Assembly: GCA_002633005.1 (NCBI GenBank)
Contig: NMRA01000021.1
Span: 660,539 to 702,758 of the forward strand
Source: Phoronis australis
Taxonomy: Eukaryota; Phoronida; Phoronidae
Length of the DNA stretch: 42,220 nucleotides
Reading direction: 5' to 3'
A program made the position numbers and the translations under genes. This document shows positions 28,166 to 39,984 of the stretch, one piece after another. Each line of letters starts with the position of its first letter. Position 1 is the stretch's first letter. The notes beneath the pieces are model-generated. The model had not been told where the DNA came from and ran no database searches. It saw only the letters and a list, made by a program, of their open reading frames with translations.

Positions 28166-31125
28166 TCATGTTCATTAACCTACTGAATGTTGAAAAATGT
28201 AATTTACAATCGGGAAATTGTTCCATTACCAACAAAGCTAGCATAAAAGAATTTTTTTAAAAATTCAGCTGAAGTGAGCAAAATTCAGTTGTTTTGATAT
28301 TTTATGACTTTAGTAGTGGGCAAACTTGAAAACATACATTTTCAAAAATGCTACTGAACACGAATATACTCTTTTGCTGTTTATGGTAATAAAAACATGT
28401 TCACTCAGTGTCACCATTATGGTCGATTGTACATGTATTCAATCCATTCCACATACTATTACATTTTTATCCATTTATGAAGTGTGTTTCACAACGGAAC
28501 ATTAGCCTTTGAACAACCTTGTTCACATTTTCATTGTTCTCTGCCTGTGTGGATTTAGCGGTGTTGTCACATCCAGTCAAGAACTTCTGTGAACTGGCCA
28601 AACTTGCAAAGTATCTCCATTAAAATGGCAAGAATTCATTTTAACTGCAGTTTAATAACAAACAGTAATATGTTCACCGTTCTCACTGTTCTATACTAGT
28701 ATTTCCAGTACCTATATTCTAATCACCCGCATAATTCCCCAACTGATGTTTTCCTTTCTCAGTCTAGTTTTCCTTGCACATGGCTCCCCCGTCGTTATGT
28801 TCTCCTGTCCCGGCTCGAAATTCCTTGGTATAGCTTAATCGTTTTTGATCCCACCGGTGCTTACTTGCTCATTTAAATTTGGGCGTCATTCCAAGCTTTC
28901 TCATACTGAAGGGTCAGCAGTTTTTGTCAGTTAAATCATGTATCAAAACTTTCATTACGTTCTCCAATAAACCTGTATTCTGACTATGCTTTTGTTTCTG
29001 ACATCTTAAACAAAACCGTCTGAACCTGAAAGCTGAAGTGAAAGACGACGAATATCCAAGGGAGGGGATAAGCTTGTTTCCATAAAAGCCCAACGGGTGG
29101 GATGCATACCCATTGTGATAACCAATGTACTTTGTAGCCTATTTTGCCCGGGGTATGCGATGAGCTGTGTACTTGAAGAGTAAAACAAGATAAGGCCTGT
29201 CGAATAATGTCATTAAATATGGCGTAAGTAAAAGGGGTAATAAAGGCAAGACTCTGCGAGATTGGCACAGGAAATAACGTCTCAGGCGTGTACACAGAAG
29301 CGCTAGTAAATCAAGATGTCGTTCTTTAGTTCACAGTCCGACAATGTGTCACCATAATTATCCACGTTGATAGCTGTGCAGGCAAGGAAGCAACCAGTTC
29401 CGAATTCAGAAGGAAAAATGTCCGGGACACTCATATCAAGCACATGCCTGTGATCTGAGCCTACTTCGTGTTTTGGGGGTCAGTGCACCTACTTCCTGAG
29501 TTTGAAGGTAATCGATTCATATTTGATAGCATTAATGCTTTGTTCCTCTGCAACCACCATGACTTCACGCGTGTCTGTAAATCACGCTTAGGCCATTATA
29601 TTTCGAACTATCAATTGTGCCTTGGTGTATTTATATCTTCATTGTCTGTTTTGATGAAGAGGGACTCGATCACAAGCGTGAAAAACAATTCTGTGCATAA
29701 CTTGTCGATTAAAGTTTCCGGTTGACAGCGACCTTGGAAACATGCCAACTAGCGACAAGCCAACTCTTAAAGCGCCAATAAACACACTTTTCATCACCAA
29801 AACTGGCCAATTACCGTTGTAAAATTGAACTCAACTTGTTCCAAAGTCAAGCTGCAGGTTATATCAGGGCTTCCACTCTTAAGGCTCGTTCGTTATTTTA
29901 CCCAACAAACTCGTAGATTTTCAAGTCATGGCGTGATAGGAAATTTAATTTGATTAGTCTGAAAAATAATAATCTGTCAGTTCATGAGTGCATGGAATGT
30001 ATTTATACCGAGAACTAAGCTATCAGCAGAAAATATTTTGATCTAAAATGGAACTTATTAATTCTTTACTGAAGGCGGTCGTCTGCTGTCAGCATTTCTT
30101 AGCTCTATCTTTGTTCATCGTTGTTAGCGTAAAGTCATCTTTTTTTCTTTTTAGGGTTTGTGTTAATCCCGTGAAAAAAGAAAAAACGTCCTTCATGTTG
30201 CATGCGTTTGTTAAAGTTGCATTTCTTCCTGTTAAGATGGCTAAAACCGAAAATTGAATTGGGCATTTTGTATTTCTTATCGTGACAGTGCTCCATTTTA
30301 ATTGCCAAGCAGAACATCGAAACCAACAGTGTCCCACGATACCGGTTCGTGACTCAAGTTTTTCACTATTCACATAAACATAATGTAAGTTGTCGTAATA
30401 AGGAGCAATGGTGTCCGGTATGCCAGCGTCTGCCCAGCAGGAGGCCTCAGTAGCTTTTTCACATTCAGATTGTTTGCTTATTCTAGTCATCGGGCCAGGG
30501 TTCACGGCAAAAAGACTCGTATTTCTTGCACAAGTACCCTTATATTTACTGTGAAAAATGATACAAGAGGTCCTCAATTGAAATAAATGAAGTTAAAAGT
30601 TGGTAACAATTAGACGTTCAGCACTTGTTCGGACTTGCAGCAAAAACATCAGTTAATCTTCATTTGTTGAAACTACCACGACCGGTAGTTCTAATCGCCG
30701 TCCTTGAGTCATAAATTGCCAGGTACGACATCAGTCGGAGCGCCGCCACGTAGATAAGATCCAGAAAGTATCCCATTGAAATTAGGTACTCTTAAAAATT
30801 TCAGCGACAATCCTGGTCCCCGGGCCCGTACCCTGTTTCAGTAAAAAGGAAGTTGATCTGCTTCACTTTCCATCACTATCGCCAAAGTGTTTGTCCATGT
30901 TTGCCTGCTGATGTAGTTACAGCACTGACATCAATATCGCACAGCGACGCCTGCCGTCATTTAGTCAAAACATCAATGAACACGTGCAAAAAATGCGTAG
31001 GCTATGTTGACAAAACGTAAGTTTTATAATTTTCATAATTAATACCCCGTGTCGCACGACGTTTTGGTTATCACGATTTCGGCCTGACCTGTCCTTCGTC
31101 CACCACCTCCCACTGCTCTACACTC
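28166..31125. other. Non-coding upstream region of gene copy 2
   Basis: The counterpart of 9451-12353. No exon is recognised apart from the conserved block at 30402-30633. Confidence 0.6.
30402..30633. promoter_or_regulatory. Block unusually conserved between duplicates (copy 2)
   Basis: The partner of 11655-11886, with about four differences in 232 bases. It lies about 490 bases upstream of the TATA-like box. A minus-strand frame is open through it in both copies, but it ends differently and its changes are mostly amino-acid altering, which argues against a conserved protein. Confidence 0.35.
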
Positions 31126-31132
31126 TTTAAAA
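31126..31132 (+). promoter_or_regulatory. TATA-like box of peptide gene copy 2
   Basis: TTTAAAA in the same context (CTCTTTAAAAGAGCGAGCAA) as copy 1. An ATTGG (inverted CCAAT) just downstream in copy 1 is ATTCG here. Confidence 0.55.
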
Positions 31133-31155
31133 GAGCGAGCAAAGATTGAAGATTC

Positions 31156-31207
31156 ACCATTCGTCTGTCAAGGTTCTTCTACAAGAGAGGTCTTCACTAA
31201 GAACACA
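31156..31207 (+). other. 5' non-coding exon, peptide gene copy 2
   Basis: Ends ...AAGAACACA before donor GTAAGTG (31208). The intron runs to the acceptor TTTATATTTCAG ending at 31938 (731 bases). Confidence 0.55.
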
Positions 31208-31938
31208 GTAAGTGAACTTCTTTTCTACAGCAATATATGTCTACCCTTTATCGAAGGCTACTTAAAGTACCAGAATGCAACAACAGAGATGAGCAACTTC
31301 TTCTAGTGGATGCTTTTAATAAAACGTTATTTTCCGCGACTATATTAAAGCACTTTTTGAAAAACTTCATGGCAAGTTTGAACGTTGTGGCCATAACTTT
31401 TGCTTTTGCTCGAATTATTTGTAATTACATAGCGCAATAAAAAGTATTCATTATTTCGAATCGTCCGTCTTACCTTTTGGATTTGCTAAAAAATCATATA
31501 AGTTTCAGTAAATGTTTTCAAGACCAAAAAGTATAGTCGGTTCAAGTGTCTGCTTTTTGTGAAAATCGAATCCGTAGTGTATTTAGTTGCTTACTTTTTC
31601 AGACACCTGAGTCGAACAAACATGATGCGGGATTTGGCGTTCCAAACCTTGCTTACTCTTGCTTACGTGCCATTGTGCAGATTTTATGAAAATGCGAGAC
31701 TTTGGCTGAAATTGAATCGCACGGGCGTTTTTCTCATTTTCAATCGGCGAGCGCAGGCCTCAAAATGAGTTGCGGGAGAGCTCAAAATCAACTAATGCTT
31801 TTATTGCAGACGCGCTTATTCTTTAGTCGATCATTTTAATCATCACTCATTATCCTTGATTTTGAGTCACAAACTGTTATCAATCCCAGCGCTCAAACTC
31901 AAGATTCTTAATGCATTATTGTTTTTTTTATATTTCAG

Positions 31939-32055
31939 CTGAATTGACGTCATGAACAAGGTTCTTGTAGCATGTTTATTAGTGAGTGTGCTGTCCGCTA
32001 TGGTCGTAGAGAACGAAGCTTGGTGGATTCGCAGACGTTTTATAAGCAAAATCTT
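31939..32055 (+). CDS. Copy 2 exon 2: signal peptide and N-terminus of cationic peptide
   Basis: Acceptor TTTATATTTCAG, ATG at 31952, ending ...AAA ATC TT before donor GTAAGTTGAG. The split codon TT|A gives Leu where copy 1 has Ile. Confidence 0.85.
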
Positions 32056-35000
32056 GTAAGTTGAGTTAATTACTTTTGCCTTCTGATTGGAACAGGTAAT
32101 AATCTTCTGATTGGAACAAGTAATAATCTTCCAATCGATGTCTTTTTGGCATGTTTATTAAGTGTCCAATACGAGCCAGACTCTAAAATTAAGTATTTAC
32201 AATATCATAATATAGTCCTAAATCACTTTAAAGACCCTCCCAATTCTTAATAAGTCCTAAATCACTTTAAAGACCCTCCCAATTCTTTATAAGTCCTAAA
32301 TCACGTTAAAGACCCTCCCAATTCTTATACATTTACCACCATTTTACAACTAGGGTGAGACACCAAGACACACACTTCTGTCAATTCTTTGACATTCCCT
32401 ACACTTTTCATAACACCTTATTACACGAGAACATTTCTTCAACCTTCTGAAAGGAACATTTTTGAAACAGAATTATAGCAAAACTTAACATTTTCTAAAC
32501 TGTTTTTAAACAGTTTAAAAAAACTGAATTTATACAAGTCAAATCCTAACCGTATTACTGAAATAATGAATTACACGAAAAACGTTTCGCCTCCATCTGA
32601 ACACAACGCAATGATACTAAAATAACAGTAACCAATAGAAAAGTCAATCAAACAGTCAATCGTTCGGTCATTTGCAACTGAACTGGGTATCATGTAACCA
32701 TAGCAACACAATTTAGAGAAAATTTCCAAAGTAATTTTTTGCTGCGCATTTAAATAAAATATGTTACGCTTTACTTACTAATATGAACAACTTTTGTGCA
32801 ATAAACTTTTAAGATAGTAACGGTAACTTATAATAAATACGGCCGTAGCGTGGGAAATCTTTGTTCAATGTATATCTAAACTATACTTTTTGCACTTGTC
32901 GGCTGATCAGCAACTGTTCAGAATTTGTGTTTGTATAATCTTCATTAAAGACTTCCAACTGCCCAGTGAGGGCCTGTAATAAATGGAAGTATATATCAGA
33001 CATGTATCGCACTTTCTAGGATACAGATAATTCACAGGCCCGGATGTTCGATCTTTCCGATGCCACCCTAGCACTGTGCTGAGTGACTCCGTTATAATTT
33101 CGTTGTCAATCCTAGTTTTCTTTATACCGGTTGGCAAGACGTTCTTCAGTCATCCGAGCCTATCAAATCTTATTTTAATTTTGTTCAGCCTGTTCATTGT
33201 CACTGTTTGCAATTCAATCCTCGTAAAATCTAAACTTTAATGTAAAAAATGTGCATGTTTTTGTGACTTAATGCAGCCTATAGTAGTCACATCTCTGTAA
33301 GTTCACTGGCTTTAATCTATTCCGACTACGTAACTTGTAGAATTAATCGAGTTCAAAAATCAAATTTCATGGAAATGCGCAAGTTTAGATATGGGAACTT
33401 TTGAAATTCATAAAATACAAGGGTTTATGAGAAAACAAATCTAAAAATTGTACCCTAAAGTGATCACAGAATAGGTTTTTTTGACATGACCTGAAATGTG
33501 TTACGACACGACCGGTTAATAAAACGAGTGAGTAATTTTTATATTACATGGACGAATCACAAAGTACATTTTATCGTCTGCAAAACACTAATACCAACAA
33601 CCAAACAATGTCGCAATTCCGTGAAAGTGACAAGATTATGATTAACAAATCGGGTGACGGAACTGCACGTACTCCCAGACGGAAGGACGTGCAAACAACT
33701 TCTTAAACGAACCCACCTTTGGCTGCGAATTCCATACCCACTTTCATTCAAACGGAAACAAATCTCAGCTCAAAAACCACGGGGTGAGACTGACGAGCTG
33801 TGCTACCTAAAGGTCGATGTGCTCACGCGGGGGAAGCCCTGCTAACTGTTATTTATAAACATTTGTTGAGTTTTAATGTTACAACTTCAAAGAGTATTTA
33901 TTAGGTTCTAATGATGGCTACGTTTGAAATAAAATTATTAACAAAAAGTAACTGAGTGTTTTTACAAAACTTGAGTAAAGTGGTTGAAGGTTTTAGACAC
34001 GTCGAGTTTTTCGGCAAAAATATCGTTTTAACGGTTCATGTGAGATTATAAATCAAGCCGAGGGATTTTGACGATAGTTCCAATTTGCTCATGCCATCAA
34101 CCTGAGACGAGTGTAGGATTCTCTATTGATGTGCCTCCTGTGACCTATGGCCCAAGGCCTACTTGGCCAGATTGTTAACGAAATTCACGTAAAAGCGTGC
34201 CTGCAAATATTTTGAGCACCTCACTATCGACATCGATTGTGTGGTAGGTCTTTTAAGGGGCCGGGTTCGTTTGCAGTGAAGTAAGGTTATGTGTCCAGGC
34301 TTAGGTTCTTGTAAGTTTGGCAAGATCACGCACATCTCAACGAAATACCGGCACACGTTAGAGCAAGGCACCTGATCGCATTAGCTTTCACTAAAGAGAA
34401 GACTATATTGGGTTTCATAAAGTTCCCCTGGCTATACGCTTAGTGGTGCCGCCAGTACGCCGCGATCCTCCCGCAATATGCAAAGCGAGGTGACCACGGA
34501 CGTCCGAGGTTACCAGGAGCAGGCCAGTAAATTTATTTTCACCACCGGCTACAGATCGCCGTTTGCAGAAAGCCTTCTTTCATTTCAGACCATGGGCTTG
34601 TCGCCTCGTGTGTAGACTGAAACACGGCGCAGCCCGGGCCGCATGCATTGCCTGCAAGATCAAGTATGGTAAGAGGGACGAAATTGAACAGAGACAGGTA
34701 AATTGTCGCTGATAATACAAATGATATAAGACAGACCAGACCGTTATTTTGCAGACAAATAAAGCGTATGAATTAACTTCATGTGTCCCTAGTAAGCAAC
34801 AGGATCGAGGCGTTGCCCGGTCGGCAATATGCTAAATATTGGTTGTGAGAAACCTGTTGATAATATAATTTAGTCATTTTAAAGTGATTTCGTCTCATTG
34901 TAAAGATTGCGAAAATCCCACTAAACCACACAGGCAGTATGCTATAAAGCTATGCCATAGACGTAATTAAAAAGTTTCGTACAAAACACATTCGAACAGC

Positions 35001-38000
35001 GCTGGCCGTCCTTGACCAATAATTCTTTGATCCACAAACAGACCAGTTAAAAGGCAGAGGGTAATCTTGTATTTCAACTTTATAATACACACGTGGTTAC
35101 AGTGATAACTTATGATTTAGATCATGATACCGTGTTCGACTCTGGGAATAATTATGTTCTGAAACGCGCAAGCGCCAGTCACTAAAATGCGTCATGATCC
35201 GATACTAGGTTACCAATGGAGTTAGGACACTGAATATATAAATGTCTCTGTTTTGGGTGATTGCACGCCATTTGCGTTTTGGTAAAGAAAAAATGTGTCT
35301 AAAACCAGTAAAGAGAGAAATCATGTATTTAAGTAACACCATGTACAATGAAATGACAGCATTCGTGTTCTCTTTAAGTTAAACGAAGCCGATCTCCAGG
35401 AAGCTCTGAAGAAAGTACCGGAAGACCAGAGGGAAATGGTGTTGAGAGGCATAAAGGACCCGGATGCTTTCGGTACAAATATTATTTGAAATCAGTACCA
35501 GGCAGTAATGTGTAAACCATTTTTTCAAACTGTAACTCCAAAGTTTTTTGTTTGTTTTGAGAGCTGGCATTTTTTGGAAACGCAACGCCTTTTCCAGAGA
35601 TCATAAGGTGCACAGATGATGGGCATTCACAAGAAAGGTGGTTTTATTCTCTGTAAAAGAGTGGCGATTGCGTTTATTGGTGTTAGGATTTTAAAATTCA
35701 GAATTGGTTGCTAAAAATTAACAGCTTGAAGGTGTAAAAGAGCATAACTGTGACCTGCACTCATCGACAATACGGAAAAAGCATCACCTGGCCGTCCGTA
35801 CCCATTTTCAGGGCCGTCCATACTCTATTTCAATTTTGGTGATTGACAAGCCGGTCAGAGAGTAAAGCCAAAGTTATGATAGATTGGTTAATGGTACAAA
35901 GCTAGGACCCAGTAACTGGTCATTGGCTGGCGATCATGTGTCCATCGATTGCTAATCTTGTGACTGCCAGTGACGTGTGTGTCTTTATTGCTAATCTTGT
36001 GACTGCGAGTGACGTATGTATCGCAGTTGCTAATCTTGTGACTGCGAGTGACGTATGTGTCGCTATTGCTAATCTTGTGACTGCTAGTGACGTATGTGTC
36101 GCTATTGCTAATCTTGTGACTGCGAGTGACGTATGTGTCGCTATTGCTAATCTTGTTAACTTATCAATAAGTACAAATGAAACACATGAAACCAAAAAAA
36201 TAAATAAGACTTTTGTATTTTTGTTTTACAGCCAAGGCCTTGTTGGATAAGGATTTTAATGAACCTGAAGAATTGGATGCCCGCGGCCAAGGTATAGTCC
36301 ATTGGCACCTTTCTCAGTGAAAGTTTCTAAATATTTGATATGGCATATGAAAATATTTACATTTTCATCTACATGCCCCAACGCACTGGCTACATTAGTT
36401 GTAAGCAGCCGATGTGCACGCGGTGCAATTGTCCGTTAGGCCTATAATCCCACTCTACCAAAATTAGGTCACTTAGAATTTGTATATTTCAAAAACTGGA
36501 GTTGTTCAAGTCGGCGGGGTGAATATTCCGTTGAAGCTATCAATTTTATCTCCACTGGCAGGATGCGGAAAGGATTCCATATACGCCGCTCTTGATTCCA
36601 ACTAAGGTTCCCTAAATCCTGTCCTTGACCAGCAAGCACTAAACTCAAGGTGCAAAATCCCAGACCGTCTCCCCTAAGCTCCTCATAAAAGTGCTCCAAA
36701 ACTACACGTGTGGAACATTTTGTGCTGAGATTAGGGGCTACCTAACTCCTCACCTGAACTCAGATGCTTGACTTAATGCCGTTTACTTCCCGGGAGTTTT
36801 TGTCACAGGAGGGTCTTCAGTGCGTTTACGGTATAGGGGCGCAGGTATAGAATTTAGTACCGCGGGTTTGGCGTTTGCTTCTTAGCGACTGGATTTAGGG
36901 TATTGTAAATGGAATTAGAGAAGGTGCCGTTTCTAATCCTTGCATTTGACACACGGTTTTATCATGTGTAATTAGAGATGCTAACTCGCCTTGGAAACGA
37001 AAGGTTCCTACCCAGAACATGAACCGAAACAATGCTTTTCAAAGATGGCGCTAAGTACGGCTTCACAGACGTTCTTAAGCAACGAATTGAAATTGAAGTT
37101 ATCTGGCGTAGTATTCAAAGTGGTCATAAACCCGCAATCCGTCATCAGAAAACAACGTAACGTTGTGAATGAAATATTTGTTAAGCTTCTCTTTAGTCAA
37201 AATACGTGTGAAAAACTGACAGTTTGTAATTGCTTGGGACGTGGCTCTATGATGACGTTGGACTTTTGTCACGGCGTGTCATTTAATCCGAAAAGTATGG
37301 TCTGGAGCAATAACAAACTGTCAGAAAGAACGTCTCATCTGAATAAGGTCCAACTAAATTAAAGCGGTAAGTCATCTAATTCACTGAAAAATTCGTTCCT
37401 TCGGTAGACTGCGGGATATTGCCGTTTTAACGTAATACCTGGTTTAGTGTGACACAAATTACTTAAAGATGTTTCTTATTGTAACACGAAACGCATCTGA
37501 ATTTATATGTACCTAATGTTGCATTAAACCTATTTTTAATCCCTGTGTCAGCCTAATGTCAGTGCAAATTATCACCACGGTAATGTAGATCCATGGAGAC
37601 CAATTAATACAAATAAAATATAAGGTGGTGGTGTACCTTGTTTTGTTGATTTCAACCAATCTAGTTCTGTTTACTGCTAATGCCCGTTTGACCTCTCACT
37701 TGAGTGATAAAAGAAGGATTCAATAAAAAGCACTTCCTCGCTATGTCACACAATAGAGGGAGTCATGGTTCCTGGTGAGTGATCTATCACTGCAGTTGTC
37801 GAGTAACTCGTCTGAAACGTGGGTTCTGCTTGTCCGTTTAGCAGACTTCATAAGGATTAAAAATAGTTTCAAACTTTTGAGGGTTGCCAAAGGTCACATA
37901 GCTTTAGTTTGGCTTAGAGAGCTGGATGGGAAAGTCGTCTGAATAGGCCACAACCGCACTTAGTATCCTTGAACTTCATTTGGTCCTTCGAACAACTGAG

Positions 38001-38287
38001 TAAAATTTTGACTTCTTGCTTTATTGTAAAAAATAGAGAAAACAGTCCCAATCACTGTCAAGCTCTAACTAAATTTTGCTCAAATACTGCTTTCCTTGGT
38101 ATTTTTACAAAACAAAGACAAGAAAATAACAGAGAATCGTGCTGAAGTGAGTTTTAATCTACGCATCCGTTTTCTCAATAATGAGTTTAGTTCACAATTT
38201 TGACAATTTAATGTTTCAGAGGATAACCTGGACGATGTACCGGACGAACTGATGAAAGAGATGTTGAAAAACGAGGAGATTTACTAA
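31952..38287 (+). CDS. Cationic antimicrobial-type peptide precursor, copy 2
   Basis: Five coding exons (31952-32055, 34589-34697, 35379-35472, 36232-36291, 38220-38287) have the same lengths and phases as copy 1 and give a second intact 144-residue precursor. The signal peptide is identical. In the putative mature part, six residues differ (R32S, I35L, I41L, N46K, K48G, V52A), while the four Cys, both Trp pairs' positions and GKR are kept; net basic count falls from 11 to 10. The acidic propiece has six changes (N83K, E93L, E118D, S119A, D132E, D142E). No stop or splice-site damage is visible, so both copies look functional. A secreted defence peptide is inferred from architecture only. Confidence 0.85.
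32080..32128 (+). repeat. 24-bp direct duplication
   Basis: CTTCTGATTGGAACA with GTAATAAT occurs at 32080 and 32104, directly after the splice donor region. Copy 1 has a single related unit. Confidence 0.75.
32215..32330 (+). repeat. 39-bp tandem repeat, three units
   Basis: GTCCTAAATCAC starts at 32215, 32254 and 32293, an exact 39-base period; each unit contains TTAAAGACCCTCCCAATTCT. Copy 1 (about 13385) has one diverged unit, so the array expanded only in copy 2. Confidence 0.9.
33465..34125 (+). mobile_element. Family B repeat, copy 2 of the duplication
   Basis: Matches 14465-15440 without the nested element, and the minus copy at 6835-7645. It gives the uninterrupted pre-insertion sequence at ACAACTTCAAAGAGT. 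Confidence 0.7.
34589..34697 (+). CDS. Copy 2 exon 3: four-cysteine cationic core and GKR
   Basis: Acceptor CTTTCATTTCAG, 109 bases, donor GTAAATTG in phase 0. It encodes PWACRLVCRLKHGAARAA, then CIACKIKYGKR and DEIEQRQ. The Cys spacing is unchanged from copy 1. Confidence 0.85.
35379..35472 (+). CDS. Copy 2 exon 4: acidic propiece
   Basis: Acceptor TTCTCTTTAAG, 94 bases, donor GTACAAAT in phase 1. It differs from copy 1 at N83K and E93L plus two synonymous sites. Confidence 0.8.
35937..36156. repeat. 39-bp minisatellite, six units, in copy 2 intron 4
   Basis: GCTAATCTTGT recurs at 35951, 35990, 36029, 36068, 36107 and 36146, an exact 39-base period. Each unit carries GTGACGTATGTG-like sequence. 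Copy 1 has one unit (about 19975-20013). Because 39 is a multiple of three, both strands stay open across the array, which produces spurious repeat proteins. Confidence 0.95.
36232..36291 (+). CDS. Copy 2 exon 5: acidic propiece
   Basis: Acceptor TTGTTTTACAG, 60 bases, phase 1 at both ends, donor GTATAG. It encodes (A)KALLDKDFNEPEELDARGQ. Confidence 0.8.
36595..36915. repeat. Inverted repeat (hairpin) in intron 5, copy 2
   Basis: Arms at 36595-36697 and 36792-36915 correspond to the copy 1 foldback. The arms have diverged further here (for example TTTGCTTCTTAGCG against TTTGCTGGTCAGCG). Confidence 0.6.
37115..37585. repeat. 0.47 kb segment present only in copy 2
   Basis: Copy 1 runs from TCTGGCGTAGAATTC to ATAGTTCCATGGAGAC within about 40 bases (20960-21005), while copy 2 has about 0.5 kb between the matching words. 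An open plus-strand frame at 36991-37362 crosses the boundary and has no recognised domain. Confidence 0.5.
38220..38287 (+). CDS. Copy 2 exon 6: acidic C-terminus and stop
   Basis: Acceptor TTTAATGTTTCAG, then EDNLDDVPDELMKEMLKNEE, Ile-Tyr and TAA at 38285-38287. Confidence 0.85.
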
Positions 38288-38320
38288 GCAGTGGTAGGCA
38301 CTCGTAACATTATTTTTCTC

Positions 38321-38326
38321 AATAAA
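38321..38326 (+). terminator. Poly(A) signal, peptide gene copy 2 (new site)
   Basis: AATAAA lies 34 bases after the stop, inside about 115 bases not present in copy 1. The ancestral signal has become AATAAG at 38455-38460. Confidence 0.6.
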
Positions 38327-38568
38327 CCATTAGAGTGATTATTTTCAATAGGGCATTGATTTATTTTAAGTACTCGCATGAACACTTTATCATGTAACTT
38401 CATTCATGTTGTTTTCGCGGTTACCAAATTTTACAGCTGTTTGCGTTTTTGTAAAATAAGAAAGGCATGAAGGGTTGTGGTGTGTTTTCTTTTCAAAAAA
38501 AGAAACTCCTCAAGAGATTTGCAAAAATGATGTCTGATTTGCATTGCTTGGCAAATCATGGCGTTTCA

Positions 38569-38832
38569 CATGCACGCACCCAGCCTAAAAAGTAGGGGGG
38601 CTCGAATTTTTGAGAATGTGGACTTTTTACTAAAAAAACGGGTTACGTTCAGAGCTATGAATTGTGCATTCGCCGAATTCTTGCCTTTTAAGTGGACTTT
38701 TGTAGTATCGTTTTTCACTTTTTCGGACTTTTTGTTTCTCTGAGGCGGACCTTTTTGTCCACTTCGCCAAATGGGGGGTCGCGCCTTCGAGCTCCCGGAG
38801 ACCCCCCCCCCCCACCCCTGGATGCGTGCATG
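38569..38832 (-). mobile_element. 264-bp DNA element with terminal inverted repeats
   Basis: It starts CATGCACGCACCCAG and ends CTGGATGCGTGCATG, giving 15-bp terminal inverted repeats with one mismatch. TTTCA flanks it on both sides (38564-38568 and 38833-38837), a likely target duplication. Copy 1 reads GAGTTTCAATTCTTG without an insert. It is homologous in reverse to 14916-15186. Non-autonomous; contains a poly-C run. Confidence 0.8.
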
Positions 38833-39302
38833 TTTCAATCCTTGCTTACGTGGCTTTAGACATATTTAAAAAAATGAGAGACCATGACTGAAATTAATGC
38901 GGGCGGGCGTTTTTAGGCGGTGAGCGCAGGTCTTAAAATGAGCAAGGGTACAGATCGGTACCAACTATGCTCTCTGCCCAATTGCTTGTTTTGTATATTT
39001 GTGTCAATTATGTAAACGAGTATTAATTGTTTCATCTAAATAGTTTACAGATGAAACGTTTCCTGTTGCCCTGTTGAAATCTGTATTCGTTTTCTGGACA
39101 GTAATGTAGTCCATTGTATATGAAATAACTAAGAAATGCTAAAAGACCAACAAAGGCGTGACCAATGCTGTTTGCAATTATATTCCACTTGTCAATATTC
39201 TGTGTGGAGAAGTCTGATGTCCAGCATTATCGCTATTGCAAAATAAATGTTTGAAATATACATTAACTCTCCAACTTGTCTACTTATTCGTCTACTTTTC
39301 AG

Positions 39303-39430
39303 TGTCGGTGAATGACTGCCTCCGAATAAGAACGTTACGACAGAAACCAGATGTTCCTATTTATATTTGCTTAGATTTGCTTCCTATTTTCTGTGTAGAT
39401 CTACATGTATTCTATCACTGCATCAATAAA
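39303..39430 (+). other. Candidate extra 3' exon downstream of copy 2
   Basis: The counterpart of 22478-22605, with acceptor TCGTCTACTTTTCAG and AATAAA at 39425-39430. The TAA of copy 1 is TAT here, so the same frame runs on to a TGA at about 39506-39508. Confidence 0.3.
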
Positions 39431-39539
39431 TCACGTTACGAATGCAAAAATGTGTTTTTATCAGTTGCAAGGAACATCCGTTCTCGTCAAAATACGACGC
39501 GTCACTGAACATTTTATGAGTCTGTACCGTTGTTTCTCG

Positions 39540-39690
39540 GTCCTTATATTTCTCCCGTCTTTACGTTCCCCAAGCGATGTTCCATAGTCCCTATGTTACC
39601 TTAGGGCTATGTTCCCTTTTTCCGATGTTCCCCTGATCCGATGCTCCCTGTCCCGATGCCCCCCCCCCNCCCCCCCCCCCCCGACCCTAC
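39540..39690 (+). repeat. Pyrimidine-rich tract with poly-C run
   Basis: TTCCCC-type imperfect repeats end in a C homopolymer broken by one N at 39669, matching the tract at 22700-22860. Confidence 0.7.
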
Positions 39691-39984
39691 TCATATTTTC
39701 TATGGACCTGCAGTCAAATTCTTGGAGTTAATTTTCTCATCTATTAGTTGATTTTCCATTTAGCATCACTGAAATATATTTTAAGCTTCCTCCTTATAAC
39801 ACATAACTTAGCACAAGAATACGGAATATAATGCGTTTTTTTCTGAAAGGTAAATGTTTTTGTTATGGAGCGTTCACAAATTACGTCATCCAAAATTTGG
39901 AACTTTTTACCCCCCTTCTTCCCTCTCCGCTGTCTCATCACCCATCATCATGATATAACAGGATCTAATTACGTCACAAGAGCC

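Larger units (their letters stand above)
32056..34588 (+). other. Copy 2 intron 2
   Basis: A 2533-base intron with small tandem repeats near its start and the family B repeat. No exon was found. Confidence 0.7.

Noticed and set aside
30089-30577. 162-residue minus-strand ORF, partly shared with 11552-11830
   Set aside because: The shared part ends differently in the two copies and its changes are mostly nonsynonymous. The region is better described as a conserved non-coding block.
32215-32330. Possible CRISPR-like spaced repeats
   Set aside because: The units are contiguous with no spacers, and the genome is eukaryotic.
35920-36250. Long repetitive ORFs on both strands
   Set aside because: They are a by-product of a 39-bp (13-codon) minisatellite inside an intron. 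Both strands are open and neither has a start context or domain.
36991-37362. 123-residue plus-strand ORF
   Set aside because: It crosses the edge of a copy-2-only segment, lies inside an intron and shows no recognised motif.
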